A stretch of DNA of 64,000 bases from contig JAYRJL010000003.1 in assembly GCA_041906305.1 (NCBI GenBank), positions 62,001 to 126,000 on the forward strand. Reading direction: 5' to 3'. How positions within the stretch are numbered: the stretch's first letter is position 1; every line of letters begins with the position of its first letter. Under the pieces are notes generated by a model, which was given only the letters and a program-made list of their open reading frames with translations, was not told where the DNA came from and did no database searches. The translations under genes were made by a program, and so were the position numbers. Below are positions 34,018-45,120 of the stretch, in pieces. Source of the stretch: SHVZ01 sp041906305 (lineage in GTDB: Bacteria; Pseudomonadota; Alphaproteobacteria; SHVZ01).

Positions 34018-35019
34018 TTACAGCCACTTGAGGCGTCGGAGGACCCAGATCTCGATCGGGAACATCGCCAGGATGATGGCGCAGACGACGCCGAAGGCCC
34101 ACGGCTCGTTGTGCCAGGGGATTCCTTCGAGGTTCATGCCGTAGACGCCGGCGAGCAGCGTCGGCGGCAATGCCATCGCGGTGATCGCGGTCAGTCGGTT
34201 CGACGTCTTGGCGATGCGCTCGTTGACCAGCGCCGTCAGATCCTCGTGCAGGATCATCGTGCGGTCGCGAATCGCATCCAGGTCCTCGAGGAACCGGAGC
34301 GTGCGGTCGGTGACCTCGCGAATGCGAACCTTGTCGCGCTTGGTGAGCCAGGTCGCGTCCTCAAGCTGGAGACGGTAGAGCGCTTCCCGCTGGGGCGCCA
34401 GGTAGCGGCGGAGCTGGATCGCGTGGCGCCGGTAGTCGGCGAGCTGGTCTCGGGCCTCCGACGTCTCCAGCTGGTCGAAATTGTGGCTGAGCGCGTCGAC
34501 GTCGTCCTCGAGCTCGCTCACCACCGGCTCGACATGCTGCATGATGCGGTCGGCGATGCGCGCGAACAGCTCGCCCGGCCCGATCGGCCCCTTGCCCTTG
34601 ATCAGCGCCTCGCGGATCTCGCGGAGCGCCATCAAGTAGTGGTCCTTGTCGCGGAGCGAGATCACCCGGTTGCGGTCGATCCACAGCCGAACCGGGACCA
34701 GGTCCTCGGGGTTCTCCTTGTCGTGGCGATTGACGCCGCGCAACACGATCAGGAGCGCGTCATCGTAATCCTCGACCCTCGGGCGCGCTTCCTCGGCGAG
34801 CAGCGCGTCGACCACCACGGGGTCGATGCCGCTCTCCTCGCGCAGCCAGCGCCGCGCGTACTCGTCGTCGCGTTCGAGATGGAGCCAGAGCACGCCCTGC
34901 TCGACGCGCCAGGTCCGCACGTCGTCCCAGCCGAGATCGCGACAGGCACCGCGACCGTCCAGCAGGCTCGCGAACCTGAGCCCGGGGTGGATACCGTATT
35001 GGAGCTCGGTGGTCGGCAT
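34018..35019 (-). CDS. zntB-like: CorA/ZntB family divalent cation transporter
   Basis: Membrane cation transporter of 333 residues. The long soluble N-terminal part has the family's VRLWIDRNRVISLRD and coiled-coil region; the two C-terminal helices are preceded by the YGMN motif (GMN about 294-296). The sequence is closer to ZntB than to CorA. It is divergent from cysK. Confidence 0.9.
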   Translation of the reverse strand: MPTTELQYGIHPGLRFASLLDGRGACRDLGWDDVRTWRVEQGVLWLHLERDDEYARRWLREESGIDPVVVDALLAEEARPRVEDYDDALLIVLRGVNRHDKENPEDLVPVRLWIDRNRVISLRDKDHYLMALREIREALIKGKGPIGPGELFARIADRIMQHVEPVVSELEDDVDALSHNFDQLETSEARDQLADYRRHAIQLRRYLAPQREALYRLQLEDATWLTKRDKVRIREVTDRTLRFLEDLDAIRDRTMILHEDLTALVNERIAKTSNRLTAITAMALPPTLLAGVYGMNLEGIPWHNEPWAFGVVCAIILAMFPIEIWVLRRLKWL

Positions 35020-35115
35020 GCGGCGCCGCGGTCGAAGGTTTCGGATCGGCCGGACACTGCCTAGAATGCGGCTTCCCTGTCTACCGCTAAATATCCTCCC
35101 GGCGGAGTTTCACAC

Positions 35116-36129
35116 ATGGACGTACGCGACGGTTTCCTCGGCTCGATCGGCAAGACGCCGCTGATCCGCCTCAAGCGGGCATCGGAGATGACCGGCTGCG
35201 AGATCCTCGGTAAGGCCGAGTTCCTGAACCCCGGCGGCTCGGTCAAGGACCGCGCCGCGCTTGCAATCGTCATGGACGCGGTGAAGCAGGGGACGCTCAA
35301 GCCCGGCGGCACCATCGTCGAAGGCACCGCCGGCAACACCGGCATCGGCCTGGCGCTCGTCGGCAATGCGCTCGGCTACAAGACCGTCATCGTGATGCCG
35401 GACACCCAGAGCCAGGAGAAGATGGACTTCCTCAAGCTCTGCGGTGCGGACCTCAGGCTGGTGAAGGCCGTGCCCTACGCCGACCCGAACAACTACGTCC
35501 GCTACTCAGAGCGGCTCGCCAACGAGCTGGCGGCGAGCCTGCCCAACGGCGCGATCTGGGCCAACCAGTTCGACAACGTCGCCAACCGCGAAGGCCATCG
35601 GTTGACCACGGGGCCCGAGATCTTCGAGCAGACCTTCGGCAAGGTCGACGCCTTCACCTGCTCGGTCGGGTCCGGCGGCACGCTCGGCGGCGTGTCCATG
35701 GCGCTCAAAGAGCGCAATCCCAAGATCCGCATCGTGCTCGCCGATCCCGAGGGCGCCGCGCTCTACAACTACTATGCTCACGGCGAGCTCAAGTCGCAGG
35801 GAAGCTCGATCACCGAGGGCATCGGCCAGGGTCGCATCACCAAGAACCTGGAAGGAGTCGTGGTCGACGACCAGGAGCAGATCCCGGACGCCGAGGCGCT
35901 GCCGATCATCTTCGACCTGGTGCAGAACGAAGGCCTGGTTCTCGGCGGCTCGTCGGGCATCAACGTCGCCGGCGCGATCCGCGTCGCGAAGAAGATGGGA
36001 CCGGGACACACCATCGTCACGATCCTCTGCGACGGCGGCGCCCGCTACCAGTCGAAGCTGTTCAACCCGGCCTTCCTCGACCAGAAAGGCCTTCCCATCC
36101 CCACCTGGCTTGAACGCAGGAGCCGCTAG
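35116..36129 (+). CDS. cysK: Cysteine synthase A (O-acetylserine sulfhydrylase)
   Basis: PLP enzyme of 337 residues making cysteine from O-acetylserine and sulfide. GKTPLIRL near the N-terminus, the PLP lysine in GGSVKDRAA (K44), substrate loop EGTAGNTGIG and phosphate loop GSGGTLGGV are all present. It abuts the sulfurtransferase gene with no gap, so the two share an operon. ATATCCTCCCGGCGGAG lies just upstream. Confidence 0.94.
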   Translation: MDVRDGFLGSIGKTPLIRLKRASEMTGCEILGKAEFLNPGGSVKDRAALAIVMDAVKQGTLKPGGTIVEGTAGNTGIGLALVGNALGYKTVIVMPDTQSQEKMDFLKLCGADLRLVKAVPYADPNNYVRYSERLANELAASLPNGAIWANQFDNVANREGHRLTTGPEIFEQTFGKVDAFTCSVGSGGTLGGVSMALKERNPKIRIVLADPEGAALYNYYAHGELKSQGSSITEGIGQGRITKNLEGVVVDDQEQIPDAEALPIIFDLVQNEGLVLGGSSGINVAGAIRVAKKMGPGHTIVTILCDGGARYQSKLFNPAFLDQKGLPIPTWLERRSR

Positions 36130-36987
36130 ATGACCTACGCCAAGCCCGACGGCATCGTCTCGACCGAGTGGCTCGCCAAGCACCTCGACGATCCCAAGGT
36201 GAAGGTGATCGACGTCACCTACTTCCACCATTCGATGAAGCGCGACGCCAGGGCCGAGCACGCCGCGAAGCACATTCCCGGCGCCGTCTTCTTCGACATC
36301 GACGACATCAAGATGCCGGGCGACGCGCGGCCGCACATGCTGCCGACGGCTGAGCTCTTCGCCGAGAAGGTCGGAAAGCTCGGCATCACGAACGGCGACA
36401 AGGTCGTCTGCTACGACATGGTCGGCCTGCAGACCGCCGCTCGCGGCTGGTGGATGTTCCGGATCTTCGGGCACGACAATGTCGCCGTCCTCGACGGCGG
36501 CCTGCCGAAATGGACCGCCGAGGGCCGGCCGGTCTCGGACAAGCCGACGCAGCCGAAGCCCGCGACCTTCAAGGCGAGCTTCCGCCCGGGTCTCGTCCGC
36601 TCGCTCGACGATCTCCGCGCCGACATGGACCGCAAGAAGGAGCAGGTGGTCGACGCGCGTGCAGCCGGCCGCTTCCGCGGCGAGGAGAAGGAGCTGTGGC
36701 CCGGCCGGCCCGGCCACATGCCGGGGGCCCGCAACCTCCCCTTCCCCGACCTGCTGGACCCGAAGGACAAGACGTTCCTGCCGGCCGACCAGATCAGGGC
36801 GAAGTTCGACGCCTCCGGCCTCGATCTCAAGCGGCCTGTGGTGGCGAGCTGCGGCTCGGGCGTCACCGCCTGCGTGGTCGCGCTCGGCGCCTACCTGATC
36901 GGCAAGGACGACGTGCCGGTCTATGACGGCTCGTGGTCCGAATGGGGGTTGCGCGAGGACGTGCCCGCCGTCACGGGCCCTGCATGA
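36130..36987 (+). CDS. sseA: 3-mercaptopyruvate/thiosulfate sulfurtransferase
   Basis: Two-domain rhodanese of 285 residues that transfers sulfur through a cysteine persulfide. The N-terminal inactive domain has HIPGAVFFDIDDI; the catalytic loop CGSGVTA (C241) lies in the C-terminal domain and matches the mercaptopyruvate type. It follows cysK directly, which fits cysteine metabolism. Confidence 0.93.
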   Translation: MTYAKPDGIVSTEWLAKHLDDPKVKVIDVTYFHHSMKRDARAEHAAKHIPGAVFFDIDDIKMPGDARPHMLPTAELFAEKVGKLGITNGDKVVCYDMVGLQTAARGWWMFRIFGHDNVAVLDGGLPKWTAEGRPVSDKPTQPKPATFKASFRPGLVRSLDDLRADMDRKKEQVVDARAAGRFRGEEKELWPGRPGHMPGARNLPFPDLLDPKDKTFLPADQIRAKFDASGLDLKRPVVASCGSGVTACVVALGAYLIGKDDVPVYDGSWSEWGLREDVPAVTGPA

Positions 36988-36997
36988 GCAATCTGGC

Positions 36998-37983
36998 ATG
37001 AGCGATCTCGAGATCCGCGCGATCGGCGACGACGATGTAGAGGCCGTCGCCGCGCTCTGGAAGACCTGCAGCCTCACCGTCTCCTACAACGACCCGCACG
37101 AGGACATCCAGCGCTGCCGGCGGAGCCCGGCATCCGAGCTGTTCGTCGGCGTGAAGGAAGGCCGCGTCGTCGCCACCGTGATGGCCGGCGAGGAAGGCCA
37201 TCGCGGCTGGCTCTACTACGTCGCGGTCGATCCCGCCGAGCAGAAGCACGGCTATGGCCGGGCGATGATCCATCATGCCGAGATGTGGCTGATGAGCCGC
37301 GGCATGCCGAAGGTCATGCTGCTGATCCGCGACTCCAACACGCGCGTCCGCGACGTCTACGAGCGCCTGGGCTACACCTGCGAGCCGCGCCTGGTGATGT
37401 CGAAGTGGCTGAAGGGCGGGCCCGTCGTGCCGCCGATGACGCAGACCGTGACATCGCTCGAGATGCTCGCCCGCCCGACCAGGCCGCCGGCACCGACGCC
37501 CGCGATGAAGCTGGCGCTGATGCGCCTCGATCCGCCGACGGTCCCGTTCTACCGCCACCTGTTCAATACGGTCGGCGGCCCGTGGAACTGGTACAGCCGG
37601 CGCTTCCTGACCGACGAGCAGCTGGCCGAGATCATCCTCCACCCGAAGGTCGAGATCACCGTCGTCTATGTCGGCGGCGTGCCGGCCGGCTATTTCGAGC
37701 TCGACCGCAAGGTCGCAGGCGAGTGCGAGCTGTCGTTCTTCGGCCTGGCGCCGGAGTTCATCGGACGCGGGCTCGGCCGCTGGCTGCTGGAGAAGGCGGT
37801 CGACGCCGCCTGGAGCGCGCCCGACGTCGAGCGCCTCTGGGTGCACACCTGCAACCTCGACCATCCGCGTGCGCTCGGCAACTACCAGAAGGCCGGCTTC
37901 GTGCCCTTCCGGCAGTTCGAGGAGCCGATGCGCGATCCCAGGCTCGTCGGCCTTCCGTGGCCGATGCCGAATAAGCTCGCGAG

Positions 37984-37987
<4 letters not shown>
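36998..37987 (+). CDS. Tandem GNAT acetyltransferase
   Basis: A 329-residue fusion of two GNAT domains. The first (~1-150) resembles YpeA-type acetyltransferases: AVDPAEQKHGYGRAMIHHAE and NTRVRDVYERLGY. A Pro-rich linker (TRPPAPTPAM) follows. The second (~165-315) has FFGLAPEFIGRGLGRWLLEKAV and HPRALGNYQKAGF. The ATG at 36998 is eleven bases after the sulfurtransferase stop. Its stop interlocks with that of the convergent ABC-F gene. Substrates are unknown. Confidence 0.87.
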
Positions 37988-39864
<1,877 letters not shown>

Positions 39865-39893
39865 GGTCGGCGCCCCTAATACACTCCTCGTCG

Positions 39894-40406
39894 ATGGCCG
39901 AGAAGACCTACCCGAAAGCCGAGGTCCAGAAGCTGCTGGACGCCCTCGATGTGCACGCGACCGAGGTCGCAGGCGTCGCCGAGGAGGCGCAGAAGCGCGC
40001 ATCCAAGAACAGCTTCAAGACCTACCAGCATTTCCGCAACAAGACCGGCGAGTTCGAGACCTTCTCGATCCTGATCGAGGGACGCCTCGATCACCTCGAG
40101 GGCGGCGCCGACCCGCGCCTGCAGGGGCATTTCGACGACCTGACCGCGGTCACCTACAAGCAGCTGATCAAGACCAGCATCAAGTTCCTCTGGGTGCTGG
40201 CGCAGGGCAACGAGCTGCCGCTCGGCACGCGCGAGGTTTTCGTGCAGGAGCTGAAGACGCTCTACGACACCAAGAAGAAGCTGGCCGAGCCCCGCTACGC
40301 GTCCCGCCTCGACGACGACGCCAAGCGCAACCTGCACGTCGCCGAGGAGATCCTGACCGAGATCATCGACAAGGCGCCGAGCCTGCTGCAGTTCGGCGTG
40401 AAATGA
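39894..40406 (+). CDS. Hypothetical helical protein
   Basis: A 170-residue soluble protein with no recognised family. It is mostly helical with heptad-like charged stretches (VAEEAQKRASKNSFKTYQH, LDDDAKRNLHVAEEILTEI). No signal peptide. It begins an operon with the EamA transporter (ATGA overlap) and SCP2 gene, and is divergent from the ABC-F gene across 29 bases. Confidence 0.75.
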   Translation: MAEKTYPKAEVQKLLDALDVHATEVAGVAEEAQKRASKNSFKTYQHFRNKTGEFETFSILIEGRLDHLEGGADPRLQGHFDDLTAVTYKQLIKTSIKFLWVLAQGNELPLGTREVFVQELKTLYDTKKKLAEPRYASRLDDDAKRNLHVAEEILTEIIDKAPSLLQFGVK

Positions 40407-41311
40407 CCTCTCCCCGCGCCAAGGGCGTGCTCCTGACGGTTGCGGCCGCGTGCGGGCTCAGCCTGGGCGGCCTGCTCGTCCGCCATGCCGAGGCGACCGC
40501 GTGGGAGATCGTGTTCTGGCGATCGGTCACGATGAGCCTGGTGCTGATCGTGTTCCTGGCGAGCCAGCACGGCCGGCGCATGGTGCCCGAGATCCGGCGC
40601 ACCGGATGGGCCGGCCTCCTCTGCGGCTGCTTCCTCGCCGGCACCTTCTTCTGCTTCGTGATGGCGGCACAGTCGACGACCATCGCCAACACGGTCGTGA
40701 TCATGTCGACCACGCCGTTCTTCGCCGCGATCTTCGGCAAGCTTTTCCTCGGCGAGCCCGTGGGCCAACGGACCTGGATCGCGCTCGCCGTCAGCGCCGT
40801 CGGCGTCACCATCATGTGCTGGGACTCGCTCGACACCGGCTCCGGCTTCGCCGGCAACCTCTTCGCGCTCGGCCTCGCGGTCTGCTACGCCGGCCATCTG
40901 GTGACGCTGCGCGCCGTCGGCGGACAAGTCGACATGGTGCCCTCGGTGCTGATCGCCGGGATCATCGCGATCCTGGTGGCGCTGCCCTTCGCCTGGCCGC
41001 TCGCGACCGACTCGAGATCGATCGGGGTCGCGGTGATCATGGGCACGATCCAGGTCGGCCTGCCGCTGATCTTCGTGACCATGGCGGCGCGCTATCTCGC
41101 GGCCGCCGAGGTGGCGCTGCTGGCGATGCTGGAGGTCATCCTCGGACCCATCTGGGTCTGGCTCGCGCTCGGCGAACAGCCGACCGCGCTGGCGCTCGCG
41201 GGCGGCGTGCTGGTGATCGGCGCGCTGCTCGGCAACACGCTGGCATCCTTCGGCTTGCGCGGGCGCGGCGACCAAAGCACAGTCCCGCAAAAAGGAGGCG
41301 TCTCCGCATGA
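40403..41311 (+). CDS. EamA/DMT family transporter
   Basis: Inner-membrane transporter of 302 residues with about ten hydrophobic helices in two repeats. Hallmarks: RHAEATAWEIVFWRSVTMSL, TTIANTVVIMSTTPFFAAIFGKLFLGEP and, in the second repeat, AAEVALLAMLEVILGPIWVWLALGEQPT. The substrate is unknown. Start chosen at the overlap with the preceding gene; it overlaps the SCP2 gene by four bases. Confidence 0.92.
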   Translation: MTSPRAKGVLLTVAAACGLSLGGLLVRHAEATAWEIVFWRSVTMSLVLIVFLASQHGRRMVPEIRRTGWAGLLCGCFLAGTFFCFVMAAQSTTIANTVVIMSTTPFFAAIFGKLFLGEPVGQRTWIALAVSAVGVTIMCWDSLDTGSGFAGNLFALGLAVCYAGHLVTLRAVGGQVDMVPSVLIAGIIAILVALPFAWPLATDSRSIGVAVIMGTIQVGLPLIFVTMAARYLAAAEVALLAMLEVILGPIWVWLALGEQPTALALAGGVLVIGALLGNTLASFGLRGRGDQSTVPQKGGVSA

Positions 41312-41610
41312 GTCTCGAATCCGTCACCGACGACCTGCGCCAGCGCGTGAGCCGTGCCCCGAGCCTCGGCTACAAGGTCAAGTTCGACGTCGGCGACGGA
41401 AGCTTCGTCCATTGGGACGGCACTGCGACACCGCCTGTCATCTCCAACGACGACGCGGACGCCGACACCACGATCACGATCGAGCTCGACAACATGGAGA
41501 AGCTGCTGTCGGGCGACCTCGACCCGACCTTCGCCTACGCCACCGGCAAGATCAAAGTCGAAGGCTCGGTCGGCGTCGCGCTCAAGATGGCGTCGCTGCT
41601 CGGCGACTGA
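41308..41610 (+). CDS. SCP2 sterol-binding domain protein
   Basis: A 100-residue single-domain lipid-binding protein. The SCP2 pattern is clear: DVGDGSFVHWDG, TTITIELDNMEKLLSGDLDP, then AYATGKIKVEGSVGVALKM. The ribosome binding site AAAGGAGG is strong. The end overlaps the convergent glycosyltransferase-like gene by 29 bases. Confidence 0.9.
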   Translation: MSLESVTDDLRQRVSRAPSLGYKVKFDVGDGSFVHWDGTATPPVISNDDADADTTITIELDNMEKLLSGDLDPTFAYATGKIKVEGSVGVALKMASLLGD

Positions 41611-43570
41611 CTAGATCCTCGAAGGCGCGGACGGACTCAGAGGTCCCCCACAGGCGCGGCGACCGCTCGGCGACACGCGCCCTCGCCTCGTTCCGAAAAG
41701 CTACGTCCGTCCCCAGCCGCACCGCCTTCTCGACATAGTCGTCGAGCGAGGCCGCGACTAGGTCGTCGAGCCCCATGCGCCGGTAGAAGCCGTAGGTGAG
41801 CCGGCCGCGCAGGTAGCGCGACGGCATCGTCACCACCGGCTGGCCCATCGAGAAGCCTTCGAGGCTGGTCTTGCCGCCGGAAAATCCCGGCGTGTCGAGA
41901 ACCACGTCGGCCAACCCCTGGGCCCGGACGAAATCGGCGCCGGAGAGCCGCGGCAGGAAGCGCATGCGGTTCCTGGCGCCCGGGAATTCACGCTCCAGGC
42001 GCGCGACGATGCGCTCGCACCATGGGCGACGATGGCCCTCGACGAAGTGCAGGACGGCGCCCCTGTCGCGCCTCAGGATCTCCGCCAGCACGCGATCGAA
42101 GCGCGGGTGCAGCTTGAACAGGCTCTGGGCGCAGAAATAGACGCGGCCCTCGGCGCTCATGCCGAGCTGCACGCGATCGGCACCGGCAAGGCCGATCGCC
42201 TCCGGCTGCCAGTCGAGCAGCAGGTAGGGGAGGCGCGCCAGGCCCTCGGTGTAGTCGGGCTCGGCGCCGTCGCGGTCGAACGCCTCGGCCGAGACGAACC
42301 GATCGATCGAGTCGAGGCCAGTCGTGACCGGATGGCCCCAGGCAACCATCTGCAGCGGCGCCAGCCGCGCATGCGCCAGATAGTAGGTGAACGGGTCCAT
42401 GCCGATGTCGGTGTAGAGCAGCGCGTCGAGCCTCGCCGCGGCGACCATCTCGCGCGCGATCGTCAGCTTTTCCGGCAGCGTCACGACCTCGTCGGCACTC
42501 GCCGCGATCGACCGTGAGACCGCGTCGTCCGCTTCGCCGGCACGCACGACCACCACCCGGAATTTCTCACGGTCGATACCGGCGATCGTCCGCTTGAACA
42601 GGTGCCCGATCGTATGGTCGCGAAAATACGCGGAGACGAATCCCAGTCGCGGCCGGCCATCGTGCCGACGCAGGTCGGTCCGCGCGATCGCCGGTGCCGC
42701 GTGGCGCCAGAGCCGCCCCACGGCCTCCTGCAGCGGCCGGTCGTCTTCGTCGTGGTAGGCCAGATGGAAGTTGGTCCAGTGGCCGTCGGCGAGCGGATCC
42801 TCGACACGGAGCGGCACGCGCGCCAGGCCTTCGACGCGATCGAGGAAGCGCCGGCGCCACGCCGCGATCTCATCGGCCGTGTCCGGGATCGGCGGCAGCA
42901 GCGTCGCCTCGCGAAGCCTCCAGGCGTCGCGCCGCTCGATCGAGAGCGCGGCGCGATAGGAACGCGCGGCCCCGTCGGCGTCACCCGCGACGTGCCGGGC
43001 ACTGCCGAGATTGTAGAGGGCAATGCCATCGCCCGGCACCAGCGCCACCGCCCGCTCGACCAGGCGGATCGCATCGTCGAGGCGCGCACCGTCGCGCCAG
43101 AGGTTGGCGAGGTTGACGAGAGCGCCGCCGTGACGCGGATCGCGCGCCAGGACCCGGCGGTAACGCGTCTCGGCACCGTCGTCGCGATTGGCGAGCGCGA
43201 AGTGGGCGGCCGCGAGGCCGGGGTCGAAGGCGATCGCCTGGCGGAAGCGCCTGGACGCGCTCTCGAGGTCGAGGCGCCCCTCGATGACGCCAAGATCGGT
43301 CAAGGTGTCCGCCCGCGCTTCCCGCTCGGCCGCGCGGATCAGGATCGCGCGCGCGCGCATGCCATCGCCGGCGGCGAAGGCAGCCTGGGCATAGCTGCGG
43401 GCGACTTCTGAAGACGTACCGGCCAGCGCATCGGCACGACCGACGAGCGTGACGGCATCCGCCGGATCGACGAGCTTCGCCAGTGCCAGGTACGCCGGTG
43501 CCGATCCCGGCGCGCGCACGATCGCGTGACGCCAGGCCCGGCGGACCAGACCGGCGCGCGCGTCGCTCAC
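41582..43570 (-). CDS. TPR plus OGT-like (GT41) glycosyltransferase, divergent
   Basis: A 662-residue protein. The N-terminal ~250 residues carry TPR-like repeats (GGALVNLANLWRDGARLDDAI, GIALYNLGSARHVAGDADGAA). The C-terminal part resembles SPINDLY/OGT: RPRLGFVSAYFRDHTIGHLF, DALLYTDIGMDPFTYYLAHARL, GHPVTTGLDSIDRFV and DTPGFSGGKTSLEGFSMGQPVV. It differs from the second, more canonical OGT-like protein at 60382-62172. Such proteins often glycosylate flagellins or other proteins. The GTG start overlaps the amidohydrolase stop. Confidence 0.85.
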   Translation of the reverse strand: MSDARAGLVRRAWRHAIVRAPGSAPAYLALAKLVDPADAVTLVGRADALAGTSSEVARSYAQAAFAAGDGMRARAILIRAAEREARADTLTDLGVIEGRLDLESASRRFRQAIAFDPGLAAAHFALANRDDGAETRYRRVLARDPRHGGALVNLANLWRDGARLDDAIRLVERAVALVPGDGIALYNLGSARHVAGDADGAARSYRAALSIERRDAWRLREATLLPPIPDTADEIAAWRRRFLDRVEGLARVPLRVEDPLADGHWTNFHLAYHDEDDRPLQEAVGRLWRHAAPAIARTDLRRHDGRPRLGFVSAYFRDHTIGHLFKRTIAGIDREKFRVVVVRAGEADDAVSRSIAASADEVVTLPEKLTIAREMVAAARLDALLYTDIGMDPFTYYLAHARLAPLQMVAWGHPVTTGLDSIDRFVSAEAFDRDGAEPDYTEGLARLPYLLLDWQPEAIGLAGADRVQLGMSAEGRVYFCAQSLFKLHPRFDRVLAEILRRDRGAVLHFVEGHRRPWCERIVARLEREFPGARNRMRFLPRLSGADFVRAQGLADVVLDTPGFSGGKTSLEGFSMGQPVVTMPSRYLRGRLTYGFYRRMGLDDLVAASLDDYVEKAVRLGTDVAFRNEARARVAERSPRLWGTSESVRAFEDLVSRRAATPS

Positions 43571-44436
43571 GGCCTGGGAAATCCGAACAGCCGCGCCGGG
43601 TTGTCGACGAGGATGCGCGTGCGCGCGGCCGCCTCCGGCACCGCCTCGGCGAGCCAGTCGACGAGGTCGCCGTCATCCGGCATCGGCACCGTCTGCGGGT
43701 GCGGCCAGTTGGAGCCCCAGAGGCAACGTTCCGGTGCCGCCGCCGCGAACCGGCGCGCCAGCGCCGCAGCCTTCGGGAAGCGCGGTCCGCCGGGTTCGCC
43801 GACATAAGGGCCCGACAGCTTGGCCCAGCCGCGGCCGCCGTCGAGCAGGCGCAGCACCGCGGCGATGCCTGGATGGCTCTCGCCGTGCTCCGGGCGGAGC
43901 AGCGCCAGATGGTCGATCGCGACATCGACCGGCAACCCCCTCAACTGCTCCACGACTTCCGCCAGTGTCTCCGGCTTCGACTGGACCTCGAGGTGCCAGC
44001 CGCGATCCGCCAGCCGGGGCGCAAGCGCCGGCAGGTGCTCCAGGCGAAGCGCGCCAGCCAGGACCAGGTTGATGCGCACCGCCCGGAATCCCATCGCGTG
44101 CAGGCGATCGAGCTCGCTGTCGGCGACGTCCGGGCGAATCAGCGCGACGCCGCGGAAGCGGTCGGGGTGCGCTTTCAGCGCGTCCTCGGTGGCGCGCAGA
44201 TCCTCGGCATAGACGTTGGAGGCGACCAGAACCGCCCGCGACACGCCGATCGCCTCGTGCATCCGGATCAGCCGGGACGCGTCGATGCCGAGCGGCGGCG
44301 TATAGGCGCGCGCCGGATAGAACGGGTAGCGGCTCGGCGGCGCGAAGACATGGACATGGCAGTCGGTGGCGCCGGGCGGCGGCATCGCCTCGGGTCGGCG
44401 CGGGGCGTCTTTCGGGGGAAGAACTGTCTCGGTCAT
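43567..44436 (-). CDS. Amidohydrolase/lactonase family (PDC-hydrolase-like)
   Basis: A 289-residue TIM-barrel hydrolase of the amidohydrolase 2 family. Metal-binding DCHVHVF near the N-terminus, later HLALLRPE, and GSNWPHP near the C-terminus are the family motifs; 2-pyrone-4,6-dicarboxylate lactonases look similar. The start MTETV at 44436 is preferred; the frame is open 12 codons further. Its stop overlaps the OGT-like gene start. Confidence 0.85.
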   Translation of the reverse strand: MTETVLPPKDAPRRPEAMPPPGATDCHVHVFAPPSRYPFYPARAYTPPLGIDASRLIRMHEAIGVSRAVLVASNVYAEDLRATEDALKAHPDRFRGVALIRPDVADSELDRLHAMGFRAVRINLVLAGALRLEHLPALAPRLADRGWHLEVQSKPETLAEVVEQLRGLPVDVAIDHLALLRPEHGESHPGIAAVLRLLDGGRGWAKLSGPYVGEPGGPRFPKAAALARRFAAAAPERCLWGSNWPHPQTVPMPDDGDLVDWLAEAVPEAAARTRILVDNPARLFGFPRP

Positions 44437-44483
44437 CTCGAGGGCCGACTCTAACAGAGTCGACGAAGGCAATTCCGCTCGTT

Positions 44484-45119
44484 ATGTCTCGGCGCGACAT
44501 GACCGAAGCCGCCTTCCTCTTCCTGAAAGGCCTGCTGCTCGGCCTCTCGATCGCCGCCCCGGTCGGGCCGATCGGGCTGCTCTGCATCCGCCGCTCGCTC
44601 GAGGCCGGCTTCTGGCCGGGCGTCGCCGGCGGGCTCGGCACCGCGGTCGCGGACGCCGTCTACGCGGCGATCGCCGCCTTCGGGCTGACCGCCGTCTCGA
44701 GCCTGCTGCTGCAGGGGCAGGGCGTGCTCTCGATCGTCGGCGGTGCGGCACTGATCTGGCTCGGCTGGGTCGCGATGACCGGGAAGCCGCCGGAGAAGGC
44801 CGCCGACGCGCCAATCTCCCGCTCGCTGTGGACGACCTTCGCCAGCACCTTCTTCCTGACCATGGCCAACCCGGCGACGATCCTGACCTTCGCCGCGATC
44901 TTCGCCGGTCTCGGCCTCGCTGCGGTCGATACCGCAGACGGCGCCGCCGTGCTGGTGGTCGGCGTGTTCCTGGGCTCGATGCTGTGGTGGATGATCCTGT
45001 CGGGCGCGGTCACGCTGCTCCGCCAGAAGATCTCCGACACCGTGGTTCTCTGGATCAACCGCGCCTCGGGCGTGGCCCTCGCGGGCTTCGGCGCCGCCCT
45101 TCTGGTGGGCCTGATTTGA
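44484..45119 (+). CDS. LysE family amino-acid exporter
   Basis: Inner-membrane exporter of 211 residues with six hydrophobic segments. The LysE/RhtB signature is present: GLSIAAPVGPIGLLCIRRSLEAGFW and, later, FFLTMANPATILTFAAIFAGLG. It is divergent from the amidohydrolase gene. The RlmM-like gene begins one base after its stop. Confidence 0.9.
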   Translation: MSRRDMTEAAFLFLKGLLLGLSIAAPVGPIGLLCIRRSLEAGFWPGVAGGLGTAVADAVYAAIAAFGLTAVSSLLLQGQGVLSIVGGAALIWLGWVAMTGKPPEKAADAPISRSLWTTFASTFFLTMANPATILTFAAIFAGLGLAAVDTADGAAVLVVGVFLGSMLWWMILSGAVTLLRQKISDTVVLWINRASGVALAGFGAALLVGLI

Positions 45120-45120
45120 A

